Below, piece after piece: positions 25,182 through 33,307 of a stretch of 64,000 bases of DNA. Both the position numbers and the translations under genes were made by a program. Within the stretch, counting starts at the first letter, position 1; each line of letters starts with the position of its first letter. The notes under the pieces were generated by a model. The model did no database searches and was not told where the DNA came from. It worked only from the letters and a program-made list of their open reading frames with translations. The stretch is taken from contig NZ_JAUTAL010000001.1 of NCBI RefSeq assembly GCF_030818575.1, positions 992,001-1,056,000 of the forward strand, given 5' to 3'. The DNA is from Chryseobacterium camelliae. GTDB lineage: Bacteria > Bacteroidota > Bacteroidia > Flavobacteriales > Weeksellaceae.

Positions 25182-26585
25182 TTAAATATTCACAGATGGT
25201 TTCCCGGCTGCGATGGTATAGGCTTCTTTCAGCACTTCTGAATACGTCGGGTGGGCATAGCAGAGGGAAGCCATATCGCTTGCTGTTACTTCGTATTCCA
25301 GGCCGACAACTGCCTGTGCGATCAGGTCCGCCGCCCGGGCGCCGATAATGTGCACTCCTAAAAGTTCTCCATATTTCGGATCGGAAAGCACCTTTACAAA
25401 ACCGTCAGGCTCCATACCCGCCCTTGCTCTGGCATTTACGGCAAATGGAAATTTACCAATAGTATATTCCAGTCCCTGTTTTTTTAATTCTTCTTCCGTA
25501 ACTCCTACAGAAGCAACTTCCGGCCAGGTGTACACTACCGAAGGAATACGGCCATAATTGATATGAGGTTTCTGACCATTGATTCTTTCCACCACAAATA
25601 CCGCTTCTTCCTCTGCTTTATGGGCCAGCATGGCGCCGCCGATTACATCTCCGATGGCAAAAATATTTAAAACTGTTGTCTGAAGCAGTTCATTGACTTT
25701 AATTGTACCGTTGGCATTCAATTCCACATTGGTGTTTTCCAGCCCCAGACCATTCACATAAGGTTTTCTGCCGACAGCAACGAGGATATAGTCGGCAGTA
25801 AGTTCCTGTTCTTCACCTTGTTTATTTCTGAAATAAACCTTAGCTGCATTGCCGAGGTTTTCGGCTTTGTAGACGGCTTCCCCGCATTGTATTTCTACGC
25901 CTTCTCTGGTTAATATTTTTGCTAAGGTTACTCCCAGTTCACGGTCCATATTGGCAATCAGAGTGTCAGCATATTCTACAATCGTTACTTTTGTGCCGAT
26001 CCTATTGAATATGGAAGCCATTTCTACACCAATCACGCCTCCGCCGATGATCACAATGCTCTCAGGCTGTTCCTTCAGAGCCAGGGCTTCGGTAGAGGTA
26101 ATGATCCTGTTTTTATCAATGGTGACCCCGGGAATCGTGGCGGGTTTTGATCCGGTAGCAATAATGAATTTCTGTGACTTTATTACGGTTTCCGTCTGAT
26201 CAGCATGTAATATTTTCAGGGAATCATTGTTGAGGAAAGATCCCGAGCCCTGTAGAACTTTGATCCTGTTTTTTCGCATTAGGAAATCAAGGCCCTGTGT
26301 ATTTTTAGCCACTACCTCTTTTTTTCGGTTGTACATCTGTTCAAAATTGAGCCCGAGGCCGGAAAACTCAATTCCATGCGCATTAAAGCTCTTTGCCGCT
26401 TCTGCATAATGATGCGTGCTGTCCAGCAATGCTTTGGTAGGAATGCAGCCAACGTTTGTACAGGTGCCTCCCAATGTACTGTATTTTTCAACCAAAGCTG
26501 TTTTATAACCTAATTGAGCGCTCCTGATCGCAGCTACATATCCGCCGGGACCTGACCCGATAACGGTAATATCAAATTCTTCCAT
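25182..26585 (-). CDS. lpdA: dihydrolipoyl dehydrogenase
   Basis: E3 component of 2-oxo-acid dehydrogenase complexes, reoxidising dihydrolipoamide with NAD+; cytoplasmic; 467 residues, normal length. FAD motif IGSGPGGYVAAIRSAQLG. Redox disulfide Cys42/Cys47 in GGTCTNVGCIPTK. NAD-binding motif GGGVIGVEMASIFNRIG. FAD motif IFAIGDVIGGAMLAHKAEEE. C-terminal active-site His-Glu in YAHPTYSEVLKEA. A candidate TetR site lies just upstream (26611-26634), so this copy may be an inducible paralogue rather than the main E3 gene; that is an inference. Confidence 0.95.
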   Translation of the reverse strand: MEEFDITVIGSGPGGYVAAIRSAQLGYKTALVEKYSTLGGTCTNVGCIPTKALLDSTHHYAEAAKSFNAHGIEFSGLGLNFEQMYNRKKEVVAKNTQGLDFLMRKNRIKVLQGSGSFLNNDSLKILHADQTETVIKSQKFIIATGSKPATIPGVTIDKNRIITSTEALALKEQPESIVIIGGGVIGVEMASIFNRIGTKVTIVEYADTLIANMDRELGVTLAKILTREGVEIQCGEAVYKAENLGNAAKVYFRNKQGEEQELTADYILVAVGRKPYVNGLGLENTNVELNANGTIKVNELLQTTVLNIFAIGDVIGGAMLAHKAEEEAVFVVERINGQKPHINYGRIPSVVYTWPEVASVGVTEEELKKQGLEYTIGKFPFAVNARARAGMEPDGFVKVLSDPKYGELLGVHIIGARAADLIAQAVVGLEYEVTASDMASLCYAHPTYSEVLKEAYTIAAGKPSVNI

Positions 26586-26610
26586 TGTATTGATCTAAAA
26601 TTATATCCAT

Positions 26611-26634
26611 AAAATAAACCGATTGGTCTTTTTT
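26611..26634. promoter_or_regulatory. candidate TetR operator before lpdA
   Basis: The 24-bp segment AAAATAAA-CCGATTGGTC-TTTTTT (plus strand) is about 26 bp upstream of the lpdA start and matches 21 of 24 positions with the segment upstream of the TetR gene. The core is a near-palindrome GACCRATYGG. Confidence 0.5.
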
Positions 26635-26646
26635 AAGGCAAAAAAA

Positions 26647-27243
26647 TTATGCTTTAATGCCTTTAATCAGTTTTTCTAAAAAGGACATGGCTATAGTAAG
26701 CTCTGCCATATGGCTGTTGACCTTCGCCTGCATGAATGCCCCCTCGATCATTGAAATCATGATCACGGCCATTTCAGTTGGATCGGTATCTGCCTTGATT
26801 TCATTCCTTTGTATGCCTCGCTTTATCTGGTTTTCAATAGACGTTTTCCAGAAGCCCAGTGCTTTCTGTGCGCTTTCTTTCAGTTTAGGATGCGTGTCAT
26901 CTGCTTCTGTAGCGGTATTTAAAATCGGGCAGCCTGCCTGAAGGTAAGGATACCTGAAATAATTTTTATAGGTCTGCGGATAAACCAGTAACCGTTCTAT
27001 TGAATGCTCCGTAGCGAGTATGCGTTCTTTCATATGCTGAGTAATCCTGGCGAAGTTATGGTCAAACACACTCAGTGCAATCTCGTCCTTGTTCTCGAAA
27101 TTACCGTAGATGCAGCCTTTTGAAAGCCCTGTGGCGTTCATTAAATCATTTATCGATGTGCCCGCATAGCCTTTTGTATTAAATACGGATGCGGTTTTCT
27201 CGATAATCAGGCGCTTGGTATTCTCGGATTTTGCAGTTTTCAT
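26647..27243 (-). CDS. TetR/AcrR family transcriptional regulator
   Basis: A 198-residue repressor. N-terminal HTH: IIEKTASVFNTKGYAGTSIN, then DLMNATGLSKGCIYGNFENK. The C-terminal ligand domain resembles the TetR_C group of YxaF/LmrA-type regulators. Twin sites in its own promoter and in front of lpdA suggest it represses both. Same direction as lpdA, 61 bp upstream. Confidence 0.9.
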   Translation of the reverse strand: MKTAKSENTKRLIIEKTASVFNTKGYAGTSINDLMNATGLSKGCIYGNFENKDEIALSVFDHNFARITQHMKERILATEHSIERLLVYPQTYKNYFRYPYLQAGCPILNTATEADDTHPKLKESAQKALGFWKTSIENQIKRGIQRNEIKADTDPTEMAVIMISMIEGAFMQAKVNSHMAELTIAMSFLEKLIKGIKA

Positions 27244-27266
27244 GCAGCAGAAATTCTAATCTGTGA

Positions 27267-27304
27267 CAAAGGTAAATAAAAAAATAAAACAATCGGTCTT
27301 TTTT
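27267..27304 (-). promoter_or_regulatory. tetR promoter with candidate operator
   Basis: The -7 element TACCTTTG (minus strand, 27274-27267) fits TAnnTTTG. Directly upstream is the second copy of the candidate operator (27281-27304, core ACAATCGGTC), covering the -20 to -44 region. This arrangement supports autorepression. Confidence 0.5.
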
Positions 27305-27618
27305 TTATTGAGCCATTCAGATTTATCGGTCCTTTTCTGATCCGCTATTTTCTTTTTCAGGGAATGAATGTTGACGATATGTCATTATTGAGATGGTGTA
27401 CAAGATCAGTTATAATGGTTAGGGCCGGTAAAAACACGATTATACCGGAAGCCGAAACCGTAAAATGAGTCATTGGAAAGTATTGGTATGATCATGCAAT
27501 TAACATGGGCTGAATTCAGCTTAAGGAAGGTATATTTCGTCCGAAATCCTTAGAAAACTGATAGAAACCGAGTACCTGTTTTAAATTTTTTCCGTACTTT
27601 ATCAGTTAATAACAAGGT
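27305..27618. other. intergenic gap, nothing recognised
   Basis: About 310 bp between the TetR promoter and the DinB gene. No coding-like frame, repeat or hairpin of note was seen. Confidence 0.4.
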
Positions 27619-28095
27619 ATGGCAACAACCCTTATCAAAGATATTATCAGGCAAATCCATGATCTCCATGACGGCGATTTATGGCTGGATGAAACTTTTG
27701 CAAAGAAAATAGACCAGGTAAATGAGATCCAGGCCTTTACCCGGCCGCTTCCTGATCTGCACAGTCCTGCAGAACTGCTCTCTCACCTTATTGTCTGGCG
27801 TAGGGCAGTTATGGGAAGACTGAATGGTCAGGTGGTCCGTCTGGAATTGGATGATCCCAGCAATTGGAAAACCAACGATGAGCTGCGTCTTGCCGGATGG
27901 GAAGCGCTCAAAAAAGATTTTTACCAAAGCAAACAGGAGATCATCGACTTGCTCAACGATAAAGATGATGATTATCTCGATACTTTTTCGGTTGATTACG
28001 AAAAAGATTTCAGGTATTTCTTACAGGGACTTGTACATCATGACCTGTATCATCTTGGTCAGCTGGGTATCTCTGTGAAGTATTTAAAAAAGTAA
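27619..28095 (+). CDS. DinB family protein
   Basis: A 158-residue DinB-like four-helix protein. Likely metal-binding His residues are in PAELLSHLIVWRR and GLVHHDLYHLGQLG, the usual first- and last-helix positions. Family members include thiol-dependent S-transferases, but this one cannot be assigned. Same direction as the VOC gene 46 bp downstream, so possibly one unit. Confidence 0.8.
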   Translation: MATTLIKDIIRQIHDLHDGDLWLDETFAKKIDQVNEIQAFTRPLPDLHSPAELLSHLIVWRRAVMGRLNGQVVRLELDDPSNWKTNDELRLAGWEALKKDFYQSKQEIIDLLNDKDDDYLDTFSVDYEKDFRYFLQGLVHHDLYHLGQLGISVKYLKK

Positions 28096-28141
28096 TTGCC
28101 TGCCTGATGCTTTCCATTAAATATGCAGTGTATTGATAAAA

Positions 28142-28526
28142 ATGAAACAGTCCATAATTCATATTTCACTTTTAGTAAGGGACTACGATGAGGCCATTGA
28201 TTTTTACAGCAAAAAATTAGGATTTGATCTTATTGAAGATACCTGCCTTTCAGATACTAAACGGTGGGTGACCTCCCGGTTCCTCAGGGTGCTGCCTCCT
28301 ATTAGCTCAGGCAGCGAATGAACAGCAACTTTTGGCAGTAGGAAATCAGAGTGGGGGAAGAGTATTCCTGTTCCTGGAGACGGATAATTTTGATCAGTCC
28401 TATCATTCTATGCTGGAGAATGGCATTTCATTCGTCCGCGAACCCATCGTTGAATCTTATGGAACCGTAGCTGTATTTACAGATTTATATGGTAATTTAT
28501 GGGATCTGATTGAAAGAAAATTTTAG
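28142..28526 (+). pseudogene. VOC family protein with one frameshift
   Basis: The first frame gives MKQSIIHISLLVRDYDEAID ... LSDTKRWVT. The family's next block PPGSSGCCLLLAQAANEQQ is then found one frame over, continuing to AVGNQSGGRVFLFLETDNF and ending TVAVFTDLYGNLWDLIERKF. Inserting one C in ACCTCCC (28271-28277) restores a full protein of about 128 residues. All conserved VOC segments are present, so the break is recent or a sequencing error. Confidence 0.7.
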
Positions 28527-28634
28527 GCCGCACAATAAAGGCCCTAAGAATTTCAGGAACTGTATGTTCAGTTCCTGATTCTGATAGGACCATTATAAGT
28601 ATAGGTTGAATTGAAAGGCTGCATTGCAGACCTT

Positions 28635-28808
28635 TTATCCGGGATCAGGGTATAAGCCCGGGCAGCTCTGGTAATCGCATTTTGCATCCAAAGTTTCGCA
28701 CTGTGCAGGTGTACACATAGGATGCGACAAATCTGGGCCATTGCCTGCGGTGATCTTTTTAAGATCATTTTTAGTAAGTTTTTTTGATGATTCTTTTAAG
28801 TTTTTCAT
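28635..28808 (-). CDS. bacteriocin-like peptide, second copy
   Basis: A 57-residue protein, the same length as the peptide at 6414. Lysine-rich leader MKNLKESSKKLTKNDLKKIT ending in an AG-N processing-like site (instead of GG). Core with four Cys in CTP-AQC, AKC and SCP contexts and a Pro/Gly tail (LYPDPG). It belongs to the same broad class of short leader peptides of Chryseobacterium-type bacteria. A perfect 14-bp palindrome covers its promoter region. No exporter or immunity gene is adjacent. Confidence 0.75.
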   Translation of the reverse strand: MKNLKESSKKLTKNDLKKITAGNGPDLSHPMCTPAQCETLDAKCDYQSCPGLYPDPG

Positions 28809-28827
28809 AGCGTAGAGGATTGGTTTT

Positions 28828-28852
28828 TAAAAGTATGTTCAGATATATCTGA
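28828..28852 (-). promoter_or_regulatory. promoter and palindrome of second peptide
   Basis: Minus-strand -7-like element TACTTTTA (28835-28828), with the perfect palindrome TCAGATATATCTGA (28839-28852) directly upstream. It ends about 30 bp before the peptide ATG and is a candidate operator. Confidence 0.4.
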
Positions 28853-28992
28853 GATCTATAAATATACATAAAAATCCATCATGGCAGAACTTTTAAGATT
28901 AAGTGACCACGGTAAAGTCTGAAAAGTAAAATATTTAATGCAAAAGCAGGGTAGCATTTGCCACTTCACCGGTTTCTCTGTGGTAGTTGGAT

Positions 28993-29871
28993 TTAATTTA
29001 TTTTAGGAACTAAATTTTCAATCATCCACTCCTTAATGGTTGTTGGTGTGGTCGTTGATTCTGTTCTCGGTTCTGTGTCATACAAACCGTTACCAATGGC
29101 TGTCAACATTTCTGTTAAAGAGATTGCAAATGCTTCGCTTGTATGATGTTGCCCTAAAAGCGTTTGTATATAGTCCTCTTTTGAAACCTGTTGAAAACGA
29201 ATAGGCTTACCTGTTAATTCACTCATTAGTTGCGCAATCTCATTGTAGCTTATGTCTGCCGGACCATGAATCGCACATCCTTCAACGCCTGTCCAGGTTT
29301 TATCAATGAGAAGTTCTACTGCTTTTGATGCTATGTCTTTTACTGCGATTTGAGGCGATTTGTGATTTCCGTCAATTGGCAAAGAGAATATTCCGGCTTT
29401 TTTTAGAGATGCAATCTGATACAGAAGGGTCTCAAAAAATACCGGGCAACGCAATGCTCTTACTGATGCTTCCGATTGGCTGATGATATCCTCGCCTCTG
29501 TGCAGTGCTGTTATAAGGCCTGCCTGCAAATTACTTGCTTTACCGCCGCCGGATAGATAAACCACTCTTTTTGTACCTGCCTTTTTAATGGCCTGTGAAG
29601 CTACTTTTGCAAAACCTTCATAATAGGCATGTACATCTTCCTGAGTATTGCTTTGAGGCACGCAAAAATAAAGGGTATCACAACCCTGCAACGCCTGTGT
29701 GAATTCATATTCATTCAGCAGGGAGCCCGTGGCGACTTCTACTTTTTCCAAAACATCTGCCGATATTTTTTTTGGGTCTCTCAAAAAAATCCTGATCTGC
29801 TGTCCCTGTGCCAGCAATTGCTGTAAAACCATTGAACCTGTATTGCCTGTTGGCGTTGTTACTAAAATCAT
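28993..29871 (-). CDS. NmrA-like NAD(P)-binding protein
   Basis: A 292-residue atypical SDR of the NmrA/QorB type. N-terminal dinucleotide motif VTTPTGNTGSMVLQQLLAQG (TGxxGxxG), then RVVYLSGGGKAS and the C-terminal substrate-domain pattern EIAQLMSELTGKPIRFQQVS. Such proteins are redox sensors or quinone/NAD(P)H oxidoreductases. It lies 78 bp after a Crp/Fnr-type regulator gene in the same direction and may be its target. Confidence 0.85.
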   Translation of the reverse strand: MILVTTPTGNTGSMVLQQLLAQGQQIRIFLRDPKKISADVLEKVEVATGSLLNEYEFTQALQGCDTLYFCVPQSNTQEDVHAYYEGFAKVASQAIKKAGTKRVVYLSGGGKASNLQAGLITALHRGEDIISQSEASVRALRCPVFFETLLYQIASLKKAGIFSLPIDGNHKSPQIAVKDIASKAVELLIDKTWTGVEGCAIHGPADISYNEIAQLMSELTGKPIRFQQVSKEDYIQTLLGQHHTSEAFAISLTEMLTAIGNGLYDTEPRTESTTTPTTIKEWMIENLVPKIN

Positions 29872-29949
29872 AATTGAACTTTTAATTGTTTAGTGCAGTA
29901 CAAAGATGATGAGAGTATATTTTGAAAACATTGTCCTATGTTCACATTT

Positions 29950-30519
29950 TTAGAGCTTTGATTTCAATCTGCTTAAGGTTTGAGGGGTAAGTCCCAAGTA
30001 GGATGCAACCATTTTGTTGGATAGTCTGGTCAGTAATTTTGTCTGATTTGTAAGAACCCACCGAACTTTTTCTATTGCTTCCAAACCCTGAAAACAATAA
30101 ATGCGTTCCTGGGATTTTATATAAGCCAATTCTAAAATCTGCCTGTAAACAAAGCCAAACTGTGGAACCGTTTCAACCAGATGAAAATAGTCTTCGCGGT
30201 TGATCAATAAGAGTTCCGAAGGTTCAATAGTCTGCATAAATTCAAATGCAGGTCTTTGATTGATCAAACTTGATAGCGCACTCCCAAAAGCATCTTCAAA
30301 ATGAAAATATCTTGTTCCCTCTTCGCCTTCTTTATTCACGTTAAAAAGCCGGATGCAACCTTTGTTTATAAAATAGAAGTGTTTACAGATTTCGCCTTCT
30401 TTCAAAAGAAATTCGTTTCTTTTGGTTTTTTTCAATTTGAAATATGAAGCAATATGAGACAGGGTCTTATCGTCAATTTCAGTTCTTGCTTTAAAATATT
30501 CTTCTAATTGGTGATACAC
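29950..30519 (-). CDS. Crp/Fnr family transcriptional regulator
   Basis: A 189-residue regulator with an N-terminal cyclic-nucleotide-binding fold (LLKEGEICKHFYFINKGCIR) and a short C-terminal HTH (LSNKMVASYLGLTPQTLSRLKS). The GTG at 30519 gives the usual family start (xYHQLEEYFKARTEI). The longer ATG start at 30600 adds 27 residues without family character, so GTG is preferred. No Cys cluster for an FeS centre; the ligand is unknown. Confidence 0.85.
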   Translation of the reverse strand: MYHQLEEYFKARTEIDDKTLSHIASYFKLKKTKRNEFLLKEGEICKHFYFINKGCIRLFNVNKEGEEGTRYFHFEDAFGSALSSLINQRPAFEFMQTIEPSELLLINREDYFHLVETVPQFGFVYRQILELAYIKSQERIYCFQGLEAIEKVRWVLTNQTKLLTRLSNKMVASYLGLTPQTLSRLKSKL

Positions 30520-30838
30520 TTTAAATTTATAATTTGTTAAACCGCATGCAGTTCCCAAAGTTACGCATTGCATTAATCTGACCAATATAAATTTCCACAC
30601 TTTTATACCGTAGATTGATGATAGGGTTTTAACTAACGTATTGCTTAAATTACTGAATAAAATTGCTGAAAAATTAATTAAAAATAAAATTTAATACGAC
30701 GCGTTCTGGCGTCAGAGGCAACTACATTTAGATTCTAATTAAGGCCTCAATTTAATTTAAGTCATTTTTAACAAAAACCAATTATGATATCAGCAAAATA
30801 GCTGGTAAGGACAACTATTACCAAAACCAAAATATAAT
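30520..30838. other. intergenic gap before the fibre-like cassette
   Basis: About 320 bp of AT-rich DNA holding the likely promoters of the Crp gene (minus) and of the cassette (plus). A small GACGC-N5-GCGTC-type hairpin sits near 30700. Nothing else seen. Confidence 0.35.
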
Positions 30839-31000
30839 ATGGGAACCCAAAAAGAAATAATAAACAAAAAGTTTTCCCAAAATCCGATCTATAGTGTCGA
30901 TTGGGAAGATATTAAGAATAAGGAATCAGACTATGATTTCTACCTGAATAAGATTAAAAGATTTTTCAGGAAAGATTTTGACAACAACATTATTTATTAA
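30839..31000 (+). CDS. 53-residue protein heading the cassette
   Basis: Small acidic/aromatic protein MGTQKEIINKKFSQNPIYSV... with a C-terminal KIKRFFRKDF. Not recognised. It starts the AT-rich cassette, 21 bp before the next ATG, with no signal peptide. Codon bias resembles its neighbours in the cassette. A role as small chaperone or structural partner is possible but unsupported. Confidence 0.5.
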   Translation: MGTQKEIINKKFSQNPIYSVDWEDIKNKESDYDFYLNKIKRFFRKDFDNNIIY

Positions 31001-31021
31001 CCTTTTAAAATTTTAACAATT

Positions 31022-31549
31022 ATGAAACGAGACATTAACTACTTAAAAGAAAAATTTGAAACAAATGATACGCCCGAACAAGCTGATTTTCAAGATTGGA
31101 TGGATTCTTATTGGCATAAGGATGAGAAAATCCCAATGGATAACCTGAACATTGATGTATCTACAAAAGCGGACAGAACAGCGGAAAATCTTTCTGCGGA
31201 AAACATTGCAAGTTGGAAGGCAAAGCTTAATGAGCCGTCGCAAATTACGATAGAAACATCATCAAACATTCATACGAACGAATTGATAAACGGGATGAAA
31301 ATGCATGGAAAGAACATGGTAGTCAAAAATGGAAATGCAAATATTGAGCTGCAATGTTTGCAATCTTCTGAACAGGATTTTATGTGTACCATTACAAAGG
31401 CTGGTACAGGAAGCATTACAATCAAGAATGGTTCAGGAGTAAGTATCAAATCTGTGGATTATACAAACGTCTTGAATGGTGGAGTAGGGAGTACCGCCAA
31501 GTTGCAACGGATAGGAAATGATTATTACTTAAGAATTTTTAACACCTAG
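31022..31549 (+). CDS. phage tail fibre-like protein
   Basis: A 175-residue protein. The N-terminal block MKRDINYLKEKFETNDTPEQ, then ADFQDWMDSYWHKDEKIP, is of the type found at the start of fibre or appendage proteins in Bacteroidetes phages and prophages. The C-terminal STAKLQRIGNDYYLRIF resembles the closing beta strand of tail fibres, where a shaft of short beta repeats ends. No signal peptide. Followed after 3 bp by the repeat protein gene. Function inferred from similarity of layout only. Confidence 0.55.
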   Translation: MKRDINYLKEKFETNDTPEQADFQDWMDSYWHKDEKIPMDNLNIDVSTKADRTAENLSAENIASWKAKLNEPSQITIETSSNIHTNELINGMKMHGKNMVVKNGNANIELQCLQSSEQDFMCTITKAGTGSITIKNGSGVSIKSVDYTNVLNGGVGSTAKLQRIGNDYYLRIFNT

Positions 31550-31552
31550 ATC

Positions 31553-32989
31553 ATGAATATAGTTGAACAATATGATGCGAATAATAGCTATTATGCATTG
31601 GATGTGCTCGATACCAAAGGTATTCACGGACTTAGATTTGAATCAGAGGATAACAATATCTATATTACCAAGGTGGACTTTGGAGATGGCGTTACAAGAA
31701 ACGGTACTGGAATTATTGGCTCAGGATCTTATGTGGGCACAAGTAGCAAAACTTATTCAGATTATTTCACTGGAAAGATAAAGATTTATAATAACCCCCA
31801 AAAAATTAAAAAGATTGTAATAGATTTTGGTTTGGATGGGCATTCCTCGGATCCTGATTATCTAACGGTTAAAAACGTGGTCTTGACCCCAGAAATTTTA
31901 GATTATTTCCCTAATGCAGATTATTTTTATTTCAACCATTATAGTTATGGTAGTATCCATAGCAGTTTAAAAGGAAAAGTTACTGGAGAATGGGCAACGA
32001 AATGCAGAGATAAATTAAAAGTTCTTGCTTTTGCTTCATCAGATTATCCGACATCAGATCCTACTTTTGATTTCGATTTAATTCCGACAAATTCTATTTT
32101 AGAAAATTTAACGCTACCTGGATATGCCACTACATTTAGAGCTAATTTTATTGTTAAAGGTAATATTAGTAATATTCCTAATACTTTGAAAATAATAAAT
32201 TTAGGAGGTGATAATCCGGCTAATACAACTAATAGTGTTAGTGGTGTTATACCAAATTGGGTAACTTATTTTTCGAGATTGGGTAGAAATACCATTACGG
32301 CTAATGTTGAGGGGCTTAATGATAATCTACAATATTTAACCGTGCTGGGAAATAATGGCTTATCTGGAAATCTAAAAAGTTTTCCGTTGTGTACTACTTT
32401 TAATGTACAGGGTAATAACACGATTTCAGGGACTCTAAAACCGATGCCTTTATGCACATCTTTTTCTGTTATGAGCTCTAATTGCAACATTAGTGGGCTT
32501 CTTAATAATGATATTAATTTACCAAATGCAGAAACTATCAATGTGACAGGAATCAGTATGTTATCTGGCGTTATAAAGACAAGCTCGAAAATTACAACAC
32601 TCAATATTGCAGGGAATAATCAGATAGAGGGCTTAGAATTATTAAGTAATTGTACTTCTTTTACTTTACAGGGTAATAATACAATTTCAGGAAATCCTTT
32701 CCAGTATCTTCCTAAAGCTAGAACTATTGTTATTCAAGGGAACAATAAAGTTAATAACTACACCTCCAGAACATATCCAACGATGTCAAGGTTCATTCTG
32801 CAAGGTTTGGCAGAATTGGATCAGGCAAAGGTTGATCAGCTGCTGAAAGATTTGTCAGAGGCAAGCTGGAATCCAGCTGGCGGAGTTTGTACCATTAAAG
32901 GTAATTGTTCTACACCAAGTGCCACCGGTAAAAACTATGCATCAATTATAGCATCAAAGGGAAGTGGCGTAATAGTCTCAATAAATTAA
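31553..32989 (+). CDS. 478-residue leucine-rich/beta-solenoid-like repeat protein
   Basis: N-terminal 100 residues are beta-rich (ALDVLDTKGIHGLRFE, then VTRNGTGIIGSGSYVG). From about residue 180 come irregular 20-24-residue repeats with a core such as LTVLGNNGLSG, FNVQGNNTISG, FTLQGNNTISG and IVIQGNNKVNN, typical of leucine-rich or parallel beta-helix surfaces. The C-terminus (DQAKVDQLLKDLSEASW, then VCTIKGNCSTPSATG) is a small domain seen at the end of similar Bacteroidetes repeat proteins. No signal peptide or T9SS domain. Likely a binding spike or adhesin-like tip acting with the fibre-like gene 3 bp upstream. Confidence 0.6.
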   Translation: MNIVEQYDANNSYYALDVLDTKGIHGLRFESEDNNIYITKVDFGDGVTRNGTGIIGSGSYVGTSSKTYSDYFTGKIKIYNNPQKIKKIVIDFGLDGHSSDPDYLTVKNVVLTPEILDYFPNADYFYFNHYSYGSIHSSLKGKVTGEWATKCRDKLKVLAFASSDYPTSDPTFDFDLIPTNSILENLTLPGYATTFRANFIVKGNISNIPNTLKIINLGGDNPANTTNSVSGVIPNWVTYFSRLGRNTITANVEGLNDNLQYLTVLGNNGLSGNLKSFPLCTTFNVQGNNTISGTLKPMPLCTSFSVMSSNCNISGLLNNDINLPNAETINVTGISMLSGVIKTSSKITTLNIAGNNQIEGLELLSNCTSFTLQGNNTISGNPFQYLPKARTIVIQGNNKVNNYTSRTYPTMSRFILQGLAELDQAKVDQLLKDLSEASWNPAGGVCTIKGNCSTPSATGKNYASIIASKGSGVIVSIN

Positions 32990-33006
32990 TTTTAAAAATC
33001 AAAGTA

Positions 33007-33180
33007 ATGAAAATATTGACAAAGCAATTTATTGTGATCTATGACGAAGAAACCAAAGCAATCATAGTCCAATTATCAGATAATGTAACAACTTATTGTC
33101 CCAATAATTATCAGTCGGCAGAATTCGACACTGCGCAGGAGCTGGAAGATTATATATCAGAAAATAATCTTGTAGAATAA
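33007..33180 (+). CDS. 57-residue protein in the cassette
   Basis: Acidic small protein MKILTKQFIVIYDEETKAII... with a beta-alpha pattern and the tail AQELEDYISENNLVE. Not recognised. It lies 17 bp after the repeat protein and 127 bp before the 1309-aa gene, in the same direction. It may be an accessory of the repeat protein; no evidence beyond position. Confidence 0.5.
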   Translation: MKILTKQFIVIYDEETKAIIVQLSDNVTTYCPNNYQSAEFDTAQELEDYISENNLVE

Positions 33181-33307
33181 TTAACTCTTCTTTTTATAGA
33201 AGGAAAACTAATCAATAACAAAAATAAATTCTCAAACATCCAATAATAAAAATTACTGGAACAGCCAGAGAAATGTCAAAAAAACAACAATTAAAATCAA
33301 AACAACA

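Noticed and set aside
28568..28768. 66-codon frame on the minus strand at 28.6 kb
   Set aside because: It overlaps the better-supported bacteriocin-like peptide in another frame.
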